Positions 48,937 to 61,400 of a stretch of 64,000 bases of DNA are shown here, in pieces. Both the position numbers and the translations under genes were made by a program. Below the pieces are notes generated by a model. It was given only the letters and a program-made list of their open reading frames with translations. It was not told the origin of the DNA and did not search any database. The number at the start of each line of letters is the position of its first letter. Position 1 is the stretch's first letter. The DNA is from Bolinopsis microptera. Its lineage: Eukaryota; Ctenophora; Tentaculata; Lobata; Bolinopsidae. The DNA lies in assembly GCF_026151205.1 (NCBI RefSeq), contig NC_087077.1, positions 6,596,483-6,660,482 on the forward strand, written 5' to 3'.

Positions 48937-51900
48937 TACTCCAGTAGCAGGGAGGAGTTGAGTGTGCACTTCGATGTATAGAGTTTTTTGCTGCTGAATC
49001 GGGTTAAATAGGTCATTGGTAACTCAAAAAATCGAGGGCCGCATGTTGTGTCGCTAGTCCCAACCCTGTGGAGCCACGCCCATATTTCATATCAGGTGCG
49101 TATATGGGAAATATGTATCTCAGCTTCTGAAGGTCTTAGAGACTCAAACTTGAGTTTAAAATGACCGCAATGCACATGTTTATATTGGTACTATGAAGGT
49201 CATGAAAGCCCAAAATGCTTATTTTTGGAAAAAATTCAGAAAAACCAATTTTCACTTGGGCGCGAGTAAAAAAATCTACACTAGAAATTGAGTGAAAATC
49301 GAGTAAGCAGTTCAGTGTCTACAACATTTCTAAACACAGGGTCCTCTGTTAGGTCATTCTAAATCAGAATTGATAAAGTAATCAAATTCTATTAGTAGTT
49401 TTAACCCTGTGGAGCCACGCCCATATTTCATGTTATGTGCGAATATGGGAAATTTGTATCTCAGCTTCTGAAGGTCTTAGAGACTCAAAGGTGGGCTTAA
49501 AATGACCGCAATGTACATGTTTATATTGGCACTATGAGGGTCATGAAGGCCCAGAATGCTTATTTTTTGAAAAAATTCAGTAAAACCGATTTTCACTTGG
49601 GCGTGAGTAAAAATCGACTCTTAGAAGTTAAGTGAAATCGAGTATGAAGTTCAGTGTCTGCAACGTTTCTAAACACAGGATCCTTTGTAAGATAATTCTG
49701 AATCAGAATTGATAAGGTACGCAAATTCTATTAGTAGTTTCAACTCGGCTTCTGAAGTTCTGAACGTTGTAGGGGCCTCTTTTTGAGCTCAAACTAACTA
49801 CGATGGCCACATTTATATACCAACTGTAAAGAACCGTAGGGTCTATACTCTATAGTGCTTAGTTTTTAAAAACTCATTAAAAACTGTTTTAACCTTCATG
49901 CATCATAAAGTAGTAACATCAAACATGTAATTAATTATGGTATCTCGGGCTAAAAAAGTCTTATAGACATTTGCAGCACAGTAAAACGTTCAACATGAAC
50001 ACATTCGGATAACATTTATGGAGCAGCACATACCACCTAACTCTAATTTTGGTATAACTGCGAAAATACTCAGTTTCAGAAGCTCCTTCCAGCTATCTTA
50101 GGCTGCCTTCAGCTCCCTCTCTGGGGTTCTCTCCAGTACTGCTTGGCTATTATGGCTAATCAACTTGAATCGAACCTCATGTAGCAGAATCTACTTCTAG
50201 CTACCTTCTGCTAACTCCATGTCAACTCTACCCAGCTACCACCACCAGTACGTTATAATTTTCGATCTTTCTAGCAACCTCTGATATGAGTGCTTTCTCT
50301 GCTGCATCCAACAATTTCCAGCTCATTAAGGAAGAGGAAATTTGCTGTTTCTAGCAACCTCTAAACGCCAGAATAAAATGTTACTGATGGTTGCTAGACA
50401 GGGCAAGAAGTAGCCCACTAGCTTAAGCTAAGGTTGCTAGAAATAGCAGAAGTTGGAGGAACCTTGGTGGTAGCTAAATAGAGGTAGCCGAAGTAGGTGA
50501 AAACAGCTGGAATTGGTGGTTTCTGCCATCTGGTGGTATAGTAGCTGGATAGAGGAAGAGGTAGCACTCATATCAGAGGTTGCTAGAAAGATCTAAAATT
50601 ATAACGTACTGGTGGTGGTAGCTGGGTAGAGTTGACATGGAGTTAGCAGAAGGTAGCTAGAAGTAGATTCTGCTACATGAGGTTGGATTCAAGTTGATTA
50701 GTCATAATAGCCAAGCAGTACTGGAGAGAGCCCCAGAGAGGGAGCTGAAGGCAGCCTAAGATAGCTGGAAGGAGCTTCTGAAACTGATTATTTTCGCAGT
50801 TATACCAAAATTAGAGTTAGGTGGTATGTGCTGCTCCATAAATGTTATCCGAATGTGTTCATGTTGAACGTTTTACTGTGCTGCAAATGTCTATAAGACT
50901 TTTTTAGCCCGAGATACCATAATTAAGTACATGTTTGATGTTACGACTTTATGATGCATGAAGGTTAAAACAGTTTTTAATGAGTTTTTAAAAACTAAGC
51001 ACTATAAAGTATAGACCCTATGTTGCTTTACAGTTGGTATATAAATGTGGCCATCGTAGTTAGTTTGAGTTCAAAGAGAGGCCCCTACAACGTTCAGAAG
51101 CCGAGATAGAAAAGTCATTATATATTTGCGCCTGGGGGTAATTTAGGAGTTTTGCACCCTAGGGTTGAAACTAGTAATAGAATTTGATTACTTTATCAAT
51201 TCTGATTTAGAATGACCTAACAGAGGACCCTGTGTTTAGAAACGTTGCAGACACTGAACTTCATACTCGATTTCACTTAACTTCTAAGAGTCGATTTTTA
51301 CTCACGCCCAAGTGAAAATCGGTTTTACTGAATTTTTCCAAAAGATAAGCATTCTGGGCCTTCATGACCCTCATAGTGCCAATATAAACATGTACATTGC
51401 GGTCATTTTAAGCCCACCTTTGAGTCTCTAAGACCTTCAGAAGCTGAGATACAAATTTCCCATATTCGCACATAACATGAAATATGGGCGTGGCTCCACA
51501 GGGTTAAAACTACTAATAGAATTTGATTACTTTATCAATTCTGATTTAGAATGACCTAACAGAGGACCCTGTGTTTAGAAATGTTGTAGACACTGAACTG
51601 CTTACTCGATTTTCACTCAATTTCTAGTGTAGATTTTTTTACTCGCGCCCAAGTGAAAATTGGTTTTTCTGAATTTTCTCCAAAAATGAGCATTTTGGGC
51701 TTTCATGACCTTCATAGTACCAATATAAACATGTGCATTGCGGTCATTTTAAACTCAAGTTTGAGTCTCTAAGACCTTCAGAAGCTGAGATACATATTTC
51801 CCATATACGCACCTGATATGAAATATGGGCGTGGCTCCACAGGGTTGGGACTAGCGACACAACATGCGGCCCTCGATTTTTTGAGTTACCAATGACCTAT

Positions 51901-51971
51901 TTAACCCGATTAAGCAGCAAAAAACTCTATACATCGAAGTGCACACTCAACTCCTCCCTGCTACTGGAGTA
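48937..51971. mobile_element. 3-kb palindromic element, non-coding
   Basis: Arms 48937 to about 50300 and about 50555-51971 are inverted copies ending TACTCCAGTAGCAGGG. Each arm holds two copies of a ~340-bp module beginning CCCTGTGGAGCCACGCCCAT. The loop is rich in GGTTGCTAGA and AGCAGAAG words. No open frame is convincing. A target duplication is not evident. Confidence 0.85.
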
Positions 51972-52084
51972 GGCGCCTGAATCTCGTACATTACGTAGCC
52001 TTTGTTTCCGTGTAATTGTTCTTAGTTTTAAGTTTTCTATTTAGAGCCTCACTTTATTAACTATTATTAGCTGTTCTGAAACAA

Positions 52085-55000
52085 CAGAGCAGTGGGGGGG
52101 ACTAGTTATGCAGTAAGATAAACAACAGAGCAGTTGGTGGGGAGGGGGAGGGGGGGCTAGTTATGCAGTAAGATAAACAACAGAGCAGTTGGTGGGGAGG
52201 GGGGGGGCTAGTTATGCAGTAAGATAAACAACAGAGCAGTTGGTGGGGAGGGGGGGGGGGCTAGTTATGCAGTAAGATAAACAACAGAGCAGTGTGGGGG
52301 GGAGGGGGGAGGGGGCTAGTTATGCAGTAAGATAAACAACAAAGCAGTGGGGGGGGGAGGGGGGAGGGGGCTAGTTATGCAGTGAGATAAACAACAGAGC
52401 AGTGGGGGGGAGGGGGGAGGGGGCTAGTTATGCAGTGAGATAAACAACAGAGCAGTGGGGGGGGGGAGGGGGGAGGGGGCTAGTTATGCAGTGAGATAAA
52501 CAACAGAGCAGTTGGTGGGGAGGGGGGGGGGGGCTAGTTATGCAGTAAGATAAACAACAGAGCAGTGTGGGGGGGGAGGGGGGAGGGGGCTAGTTATGCA
52601 GTAAGATAAACAACAAAGCAGTGGGGGGGAGGGGGGAGGGGGCTAGTTATGCAGTAAGATAAACAACAGAGCAGTGGGGGGGAGGGGGAGGGGGCTAGTT
52701 ATGCAGTGAGATAAACAACAGAGCAGTGGGGGGGGAGGGGGGAGGGGGCTAGTTATGCAGTGAGATAAACAACAGAGCAGTGGGGGGGGGGGAGGGGGGA
52801 GGGGGCTAGTTATGCAGTGAGATAAACAACAGAGCAGTTGGTGGGGAGGGGGGGGGCTAGTTATGCAGTAAGATAAACAACAGAGCAGTGTGGGGGGGGA
52901 GGGGGGAGGGGGCTAGTTATGCAGTAAGATAAACAACAAAGCAGTGGGGGGGAGGGGGGAGGGGGCTAGTTATGCAGTAAGATAAACAACAGAGCAGTGG
53001 GGGGGGAGGGGGGAGGGGGCTAGTTATGCAGTGAGATAAACAACAGAGCAGTGGGGGGGGAGGGGGGAGGGGGCTAGTTATGCAGTGAGATAAACAACAG
53101 AGCAGTGGGGGGGAGGGGGGAGGGGGCTAGTTATGCAGTAAGATAAACAACAGAGCAGTGGGGGGGGGGAGGGGGGAGGGGGCTAGTTATGCAGTAAGAT
53201 AAACAACAGAGCAGTTGGTGGGGAGGGGGGGGGCTAGTTATGCAGTAAGATAAACAACAGAGCAGTGTGGGGGGGGAGGGGGGAGGGGGCTAGTTATGCA
53301 GTAAGATAAACAACAAAGCAGTGGGGGGGGAGGGGGGAGGGGGCTAGTTATGCAGTAAGATAAACAACAGAGCAGTGGGGGGGGAGGGGGGAGGGGGCTG
53401 GTTATGCAGTGAGATAAACAACAGAGCAGTGGGGGGGAGGGGGGGAGGGGCTAGTTATGCAGTAAGATAAACAACAGAGCAGTGGGGGGGGGGGGAGGGG
53501 GGAGGGGGCTAGTTATGCAGTGAGATAAACAACAGAGCAGTGGGGGGAGGGGGGGAGGGGCTAGTTATGCAGTAAGATAAACAACAGAGCAGTGGGGGGG
53601 GAGGGGGGAGGGGGCTAGTTATGCAGTAAGATAAACAACAAAGCAGTGGGGGGGAGGGGGGGAGGGGCTAGTTATGCAGTAAGATAAACAACAGAGCAGT
53701 GGGGGGGGGGAGGGGGGAGGGGGCTAGTTATGCAGTGAGATAAACAACAGAGCAGTGGGGGGGAGGGGGGAGGGGCTAGTTATGCAGTAAGATAAACAAC
53801 AGAGCAGTGGGGGGGAGGGGGGAGGGGGCTAGTTATGCAGTAAGATAAACAACAAAGCAGTGGGGGGGGAGGGGGGGGAGGGGGCTAGTTATGCAGTAAG
53901 ATAAACAACAAAGCAGTGGGGGGGAGGGGGGAGGGGCTAGTTATGCAGTAAGATAAACAACAGAGCAGTGGGGGGGAGGGGGGAGGGGGCTAGTTATGCA
54001 GTAAGATAAACAACAAAGCAGTGGGGGGGAGGGGGGGAGGGGCTAGTTATGCAGTAAGATAAACAACAGAGCAGTGGGGGGGGGGGGAGGGGGGAGGGGG
54101 CTAGTTATGCAGTGAGATAAACAACAGAGCAGTGGGGGGGAGGGGGGAGGGGCTAGTTATGCAGTAAGATAAACAACAGAGCAGTGGGGGGGGGGGGAGG
54201 GGGGAGGGGGCTAGTTATGCAGTGAGATAAACAACAGAGCAGTGGGGGGGAGGGGGGGAGGGGCTAGTTATGCAGTAAGATAAACAACAGAGCAGTGGGG
54301 GGGGGGAGGGGGGAGGGGGCTAGTTATGCAGTAAGATAAACAACAGAGCAGTGGGGGGGGGAGGGGGCTAGTTATGCAGTAAGATAAACAACAGAGCAGT
54401 GGGGGGGGGAGGGGGGAGGGGGCTAGTTATGCAGTGAGATAAACAACAGAGCAGTGGGGGGGGAGGGGGGAGGGGGCTAGTTATGCAGTAAGATAAACAA
54501 CAGAGCAGTGGGGGGGGGAGGGGGGCTAGTTATGCAGTAAGATAAACAACAGAGCAGTGGGGGGGGAGGGGGGAGGGGGCTAGTTATGCAGTGAGATAAA
54601 CAACAGAGCAGTGGGGGGGGGGAGGGGGGAGGGGGCTAGTTATGCAGTGAGATAAACAACAGAGCAGTGGGGGGGGAGGGGGGAGGGGGCTAGTTATGCA
54701 GTAAGATAAACAACAGAGCAGTGGGGGGGAGGGGGGAGGAGGGGCTAGTTATGCAGTAAGATAAACAACAAAGCAGTGGGGGGGAGGGGGGAGGGGCTAG
54801 TTATGCAGTAAGATAAACAACAGAGCAGTGGGGGGGGGGGAGGGGGGGAGGGGCTAGTTATGCAGTAAGATAAACAACAGAGCAGTGGGGGGGGGAGGGG
54901 GGAGGGGGCTAGTTATGCAGTGAGATAAACAACAGAGCAGTGGGGGGGAGGGGGGAGGGGCTAGTTATGCAGTAAGATAAACAACAGAGCAGTGGGGGGG

Positions 55001-55350
55001 AGGGGGGAGGGGGCTAGTTATGCAGTGAGATAAACAACAAAGCAGTGGGGGGGGGGAGGGGGGCTAGTTATGCAGTAAGATAAACAACAGAGCAGTGGGG
55101 GGGGGGAGGGGGGAGGGGGCTAGTTATGCAGTGAGATAAACAACAAAGCAGTGGGGGGGAGGGGGGGCTAGTTATGCAGTAAGATAAACAACAGAGCAGT
55201 GGGGGGGGGAGGGGGAGGGGGGGGCTAGTTATGCAGTAAGATAAACAACAGAGCAGTGGGGGGGAGGGGGAGGGGGGGCTAGTTATGCAGTTAGATAAAC
55301 AACAGAGCAGTGGGGGGGGAGGGGGGAGGGGGCTAGTTATGCAGTAAGAT
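52085..55350 (+). repeat. G-rich satellite, unit about 55-60 bp
   Basis: Some 55-60 copies of CTAGTTATGCAGTAAGATAA followed by ACAACAGAGCAGT and three G-runs separated by A. Every unit can form a G-quadruplex on the plus strand. Variants (CAAAGCAG, GCAGTGAG, TTGGTGGGG, TGTGGGG) recur in a set order, suggesting higher-order units. The 101-codon minus frame at 55068-55373 is a repeat artefact. Confidence 0.95.
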
Positions 55351-55494
55351 TGTGGGGTGTACAAGGCATACAATTATAGCCAAGCAATTAAGCTGAATAT
55401 TTGCATAGTTTCGTCTGGGACACATTGAGATCGGAAAGTTGATTGATTACAGCTACATTACAGTTCATTACAGTAGTTAACAGTGTATATGAAC

Positions 55495-58400
55495 ATGTCA
55501 GATCAGGGCTCTGTTAATCAAGACTCTGTCAGATCCAATATTATATTGCATTCGGATCCACCAAATGTTTATTGAACTGATTTACTAGTCGGGTGAAGTG
55601 TTTTCTTTTGTTTCTCTGTATTTCTATTTGCTTACTTGATCACTGTCGTGTGGCGCCCGTTACAATATCTATAAGATAGTGATATTAAACAATCCCCTTT
55701 GTTTGTAGCTATGACTCCTGCAGGAGAGATATACAGTACGTATAGTGGACCCTGACAGTTATGGTGCTCTGTTTCACAGGTCGAGGAGGATTAACTTTAA
55801 CGAAGTGCGCTACACCACACTCAATGAGTGTGACTTTATCTACAACATACCTGCTGGTAAATATACTTTAATACTATTAGTTACTTCTATTACTAATAGT
55901 GGTAACTGTTAGTTAATATTTAAAATTACTTCTATTACTAATAGTTGCCCCGAGAGGCCCGGTGAGGTTTAACTGTAGGAGTAACTGTTGTTTAAATAGC
56001 TAATGTTTTATACACTAATTGTACTAGCAGGAACCCGTATAACCCTAAAATGGTGTCAAGACTCAAGAGACTAAAATAATTATTACCTATTTAATTCGCG
56101 TTTTTGACATCACTTGGGGGTCCAAATTTTGGGGTCTAAAACTCCTATTTCTTGGCCAATTTTTATTTTTTCATGCTGATTTGGAGGCCATTAAAGCATT
56201 TGACCCAGTCAAAAACGTTTCAATTGTATATCTTTTACGGTTTTTGCGGGAAGTCGCGTTAAAGTTGATGCCGTGGTGTCAGTAAAATGGTACGGAACCC
56301 TCCATATATATCGTCTTGCTTTATATATAGTAAGATACACTATAACCCACAACTACTATACACTACCCTACAAATTACTTATTTAAAGTATATATTAATT
56401 TCTAATAACTAATAACTACCTTACTCGGGATTATTATGACCGGGATAAAGTGGCGGGTTTAGGGTAATTTCGCCATATTTTTCCCGAACCACATTTTCAC
56501 CGGTCGTTAATAAACCCGCCGACTCAGCTTTTAGGGTTCCCAAGGGGTATGGGTGCTCATATTTTAATGGTTGTCTTATGTTCACTAAAGAAGACTATTG
56601 GGACACTTGTTGTAGGTTTTTCGACTTCATTTGGCTAAAATTGCAAAAAATTCACCTTTTTGCCCAATTCTTGTCATATATCCTTATTGTCAAAGTTGAT
56701 TTGAATAGGCCAATTTTTAATTTCTTAGGTATTGAATATCTCTACATAATGAAATAGGACTCAAAGTAAAAGTAACAGTTAAATTAAAACTCGAATTAAT
56801 TAAAACGGTCAATAACATGAATCAGTTTCATCAGTCATTTATTCATAATTCTAAACAATGTGAACGATGCATTCTTTCGAACATTTTCTACAAATTGAGT
56901 CATAATGGTTATTTGATACACGTAAACATGTAATGCTAATTCAAAACAACGAATTTGCTAGAGTCTACTTTCAACAATTATTGATAATTGGGATAATTCG
57001 ACTTGTTTCACAAGTTTTAGCAATGCGAAAATTTCTGAACCTGCTTATCTCTAATAAGGAAATTTACATCTGAGACAAAATTTTTGAATCTAAAATTGAA
57101 AGGTTGGACACCGGTAAAATGGCGACCGGGAAAATGTGGTGGGTTTTGAGCAATTTCGCCATATTTTTCCCGAACCATATTTTAACCGGTCGTTAATAAA
57201 CCCGTCGTAATAATCCCGAGTAAGGTAATAACTTATAATGTTCCTAATAACCACATCCCTCTTCATGTCCTTTCTTTACAACTACTATTATTATTACTTT
57301 ATTATTACTATTTACAGGACGAATGGTGATTGATGAGGAAACGGGCAGGATGATATTCACTTACGCTTGGCTTTACTTCATGTCCCGGTCTTTTGAGATT
57401 CCTATTGGAAGTATTACCCAGTATAAGGTAACTATACAGTATACACCCCCAGTGTAAGTTAACTATACAGTATACACCCCCTGTACTTGATTATTACACG
57501 AGAGTGGAGGCATGTTAATGGTGTCTCATAAGGACACGGTCGATTTAATGACTGGTTTAATCAGTTTTGTAATAATAATTGGTAGGTTTATTAAAGTTTG
57601 CTCTTCATTATATTATGTAGGTGACACTAAATGTTCAATATAAATGCTATCTATTATTTATTTAATAATAACTATTACGTTGCCTGCACACTCTTCTCAA
57701 AGTGTGCCACGTTAAACTCTTACTAAACCTCTAGTTTAGTAAGAGTACTAACTGTACCTCTAACTGTACCTAACTCGTTTCCCTCTTGCAATGTGACGCC
57801 TTTGTTCGTCCCGCGCTGCGAATAGTGACATGTCCTTATGGATAGCTCAAGCGAATAGAGTGTCGTTAAAGATAGCTCTAGCTACTACTACTACTACTAC
57901 TAGTACAAGCGTTGCCCTCCGCTACAACCGGTCATTTCCCTCTTGCTAAAAGGTATAAGCTGACATCTCTCCGAGATGGAAACTTTAAACCGACACTATA
58001 AGTACCCGTCTTCTATAATACCTGTTAGTTATATTTGAGGAACCTGCCACTATGAAGAAATTTGTACTTTTCACTCTACTCGCTTGTCTGCTAGCTCTAG
58101 CAGTTGTTGATGCTAAGTGCAAGAAGTGCCACAAGAGGAAATACCAGAAGTGTCTGACTCTAGGCTTCAGTGCTTCTATTGAAGGGTGTGTCGGTGCTGC
58201 TGATGTCACTCCTAGAAAAAGACTGGTTAAAAGATGCACTAATATTGAAAACAAGCTGAAAGAGTGTGGATATTCGTGCAGCGAACCTGAACCTGAACCA
58301 CAACCAGAACCTGAACCTGAACCACAACCAGAACCTGAACCTGAACCACAACCAGAACCAGAGCCTGAACCACAACCAGAACCTGAAACCCTGAAACCTA

Positions 58401-61400
58401 CAACAGAAACCTGAACTGAACTGAACAAGACCAGAACCAGAACAAGAACCCGAATCAATTGATGGCGGGTGGTCTGGTTACGGAGACTGGTCTACGTGTT
58501 CAGTAACGTGTGGAGAAGGAACCCAAAGTAGAACTAGATCTTGCACTAACCCCATCCCTGTTCACGGTGGTGCTAAATGCCCGAGGGAGAGGATGCAGAA
58601 TCCAAAGCTTGCAACAACGGAGGTTGTCCTGGATACTGTAAAGATAACTCCTGCTACAAGGGCGAGGTCAGCTACACAGCGATGTAGATTGGCGAGGAGT
58701 TGAAGTCTCCCAACGGAAAATACGCCTTGGAAATCAGAAGATGGAAACTTGGTGCTCTATTGCAATGGAAATAATGCTGTGTGGAGTTCTGATACGTCAG
58801 ATAAGAGTGTAGCGAAGGTCCAGATGTTCAGACTGATGGTAAACCTGGTACTCTACATGTCCTGACCGCACAGCACTCTGGCAAAATCTGAACTCCTACC
58901 GATAAGGGAGTCACTAGCATGGTTCAGCCAGGATGACGGGAACTTTGTTCTAATACTGACAACAGAGACGCTATTGGGACCTGTGGACCTTAATAAATGT
59001 TTAATTTACTCACTCCTGAACAATTTATCCGATCAACATTTAATATTATTTGGGATTAACTTTTTCGAAGTTTCTCAAAGTGTAAACAGTACATTGAACA
59101 ATTAGTTGTTAACTTTCTACCCTTAAATATTTTAAATAAGACCTTCTAAAGCATGTGTAAAATAGCATATCGTGTTAAGACAAGCTGTTATATCGTGAAT
59201 TTCAGTGATAATTTAATTAAATGTGTCTTATTTTGCAATTCTCAAATTTACCAAATCTTCGTGTACCTAACATTCATGATTTTGTGTGCTAAATATAGAA
59301 AACTTCAATAATATGTGTCCATATAGCCAAATATCTATCGATCAAATAGCGAATGAAGTCAGTATATTCAAACAATATAAACTTATAAATACTTTCTTTT
59401 GGCTTTCTCGAGAAGACTCATACATGAGTTCAGAAGTGTTCATATCATGCTACTCGCTAGTAATCAGTAACTAAAACTGTAAAATGCAAATTTATTAACT
59501 TGCAATTAACATTCACCTGTCTACACTCTAACAGTATGGATAAAATTCGATTTGGAAATTGAGAGACAGTATAATGAGGTCATCATCAAAACTTATTACA
59601 CTAATTTAATACGTCATTTAAAGCATGATTCACGATTATATAATATATAACAACTAGAGCACATCTTTAATCCTTCGTCTGGAAATCTGGTTTTAGTTAG
59701 CTTCGTTATAAGATATAGAGAAGTATGTGCTATTGAATACCTACCGGTCAGACTCAACTCGTGCTTTTGATGAGGTAGACGACGAGCAATGACAGACAAA
59801 AGATCAATTTATAAAAGCTCCTCTGACATATGAATGTTAATTAAACAATCCTAAACTGCACAGCATAAATTTATATGCCAAGTAATGCCAGATTCAGCTC
59901 ACAGAATGTAAAATTATGTACAGGGGGGGGGCTGTATTTACTAGTGTATTTAAAAATATAATTCACTAAGAATATCACACCTAGATCAGAACATTAAGCC
60001 ACAAAGAAAATAATAAGAAAACGTTTTCACTGATTCCTATCGGTATCGGTAGCCTTTTATAGTTTGCTCCTCCCATAACGTATATTATAAAAGGAGTTAG
60101 CATTCTGTTGGGAGGCCGGTGCGGTTCAGGAAATAAAGTTACACCGAAAATACAGTCTATATTTGTTTATCAAAACTTCAAAAGAATGAGAATCTGGGCA
60201 ATCGAGTAGTATGGAGATAATATTATGTACTTGTGAGGGCAGCAACAAGGGGTGCTTGTGAGGGCAGCAACAAGGGGTGCTTGTGAGGGCAGCAACAAGG
60301 GGTGCTTGTGAGGGCAGCAACAGGGGTCTTGTGAAGATAGGGATATCAGACTCAGTACTCATAGAACGGCACAAAGTAGTATAATAGACATAATACATAC
60401 AGTGGGGTGTCATACCCTCCTCCTGGTGACCTCCTTAGTGCCCACTGTAACCCCCTACTAACCACATTGTCAATCCCTCTGATCTACCCTGAAATTACTC
60501 AGCCCAGACCACCTTTAAACCCAGATGTAATTTCCCGACAGATTGTTCGCTATTTTGTGGAAAGTACTATGTAGGGAGGGGGGTACTATGTTAGAGTTTA
60601 TAGCGGGGTATCAGGTTAGAGGAAGGGGATCAGGTAGACGTGTTAGAGCGGGGGGGGGTCAATGTAGAGTGTAGAGCGGGGGGGGGGGTCTCAGGAAAGT
60701 GTAGAGGTAGGGGGATCAGGTAGAGTGTAGAGCGGGGGGGGGGGGGTCAGGTAGAGTGTAGAGCGGGGGGGGGGGGGGATCAGAGGTAGATTGTAAGCGG
60801 GGGGGTCAGGTAGAGTTGTAGAGTAGGGGATCAGTAGAAGTGAAGCGGGGGGGGGGGGTCACAGGTAGAGTGTAGAGCGGGGGGGGGGGGTCAGGTAGAG
60901 TTGTAGATGTAGGGGGATCAGGTTAAGAGTGAGAGCCGGGGGGGGGGGTCAGGTAGATGAGAGCTGGGGGAATCAGGAGGTAGATGTCGAGCGGTGGGGG
61001 GGTTCAGGTAGAGTGTAGAGGGGGTTATGGATCAGGTAGAGTTAGAGCGGGGGGGGGGGTCTGTAGAGGTAGACACACGATAAAGGTAATTATCGCGGGT
61101 AGCACTCAACAACCAAGGTATTGTTTTATTATAAACATAATTTCAATTTTCTTTGCCTGTGATGTGTTCGCGACTTTGATAAAAGGTTTTTATTTCCTTG
61201 TAGGCGCGAATGATACATATAAATAAGTTCGTCATGGTGCTATAAAAACAACCGTTTCTTGGAAATTATTACAGAACTGCTATGACTTACACTTCAAAAC
61301 ACCTTCGAATACAAAGATAATCAGATTTAATTGCTGGCCTTTATTAATTAGATATTTACCACGGTAGCCAATGTGTTAATTTTTCTGGCAGCGTACTTTG

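Noticed and set aside
55068..55373. 101-codon proline/leucine-rich minus-strand frame
   Set aside because: Lies entirely within the G-rich satellite.
57985..58458. 157-codon minus-strand frame opposite the lectin pseudogene
   Set aside because: Shadow of the EPEPEPQP repeat; the plus-strand frame has the signal peptide and domains.
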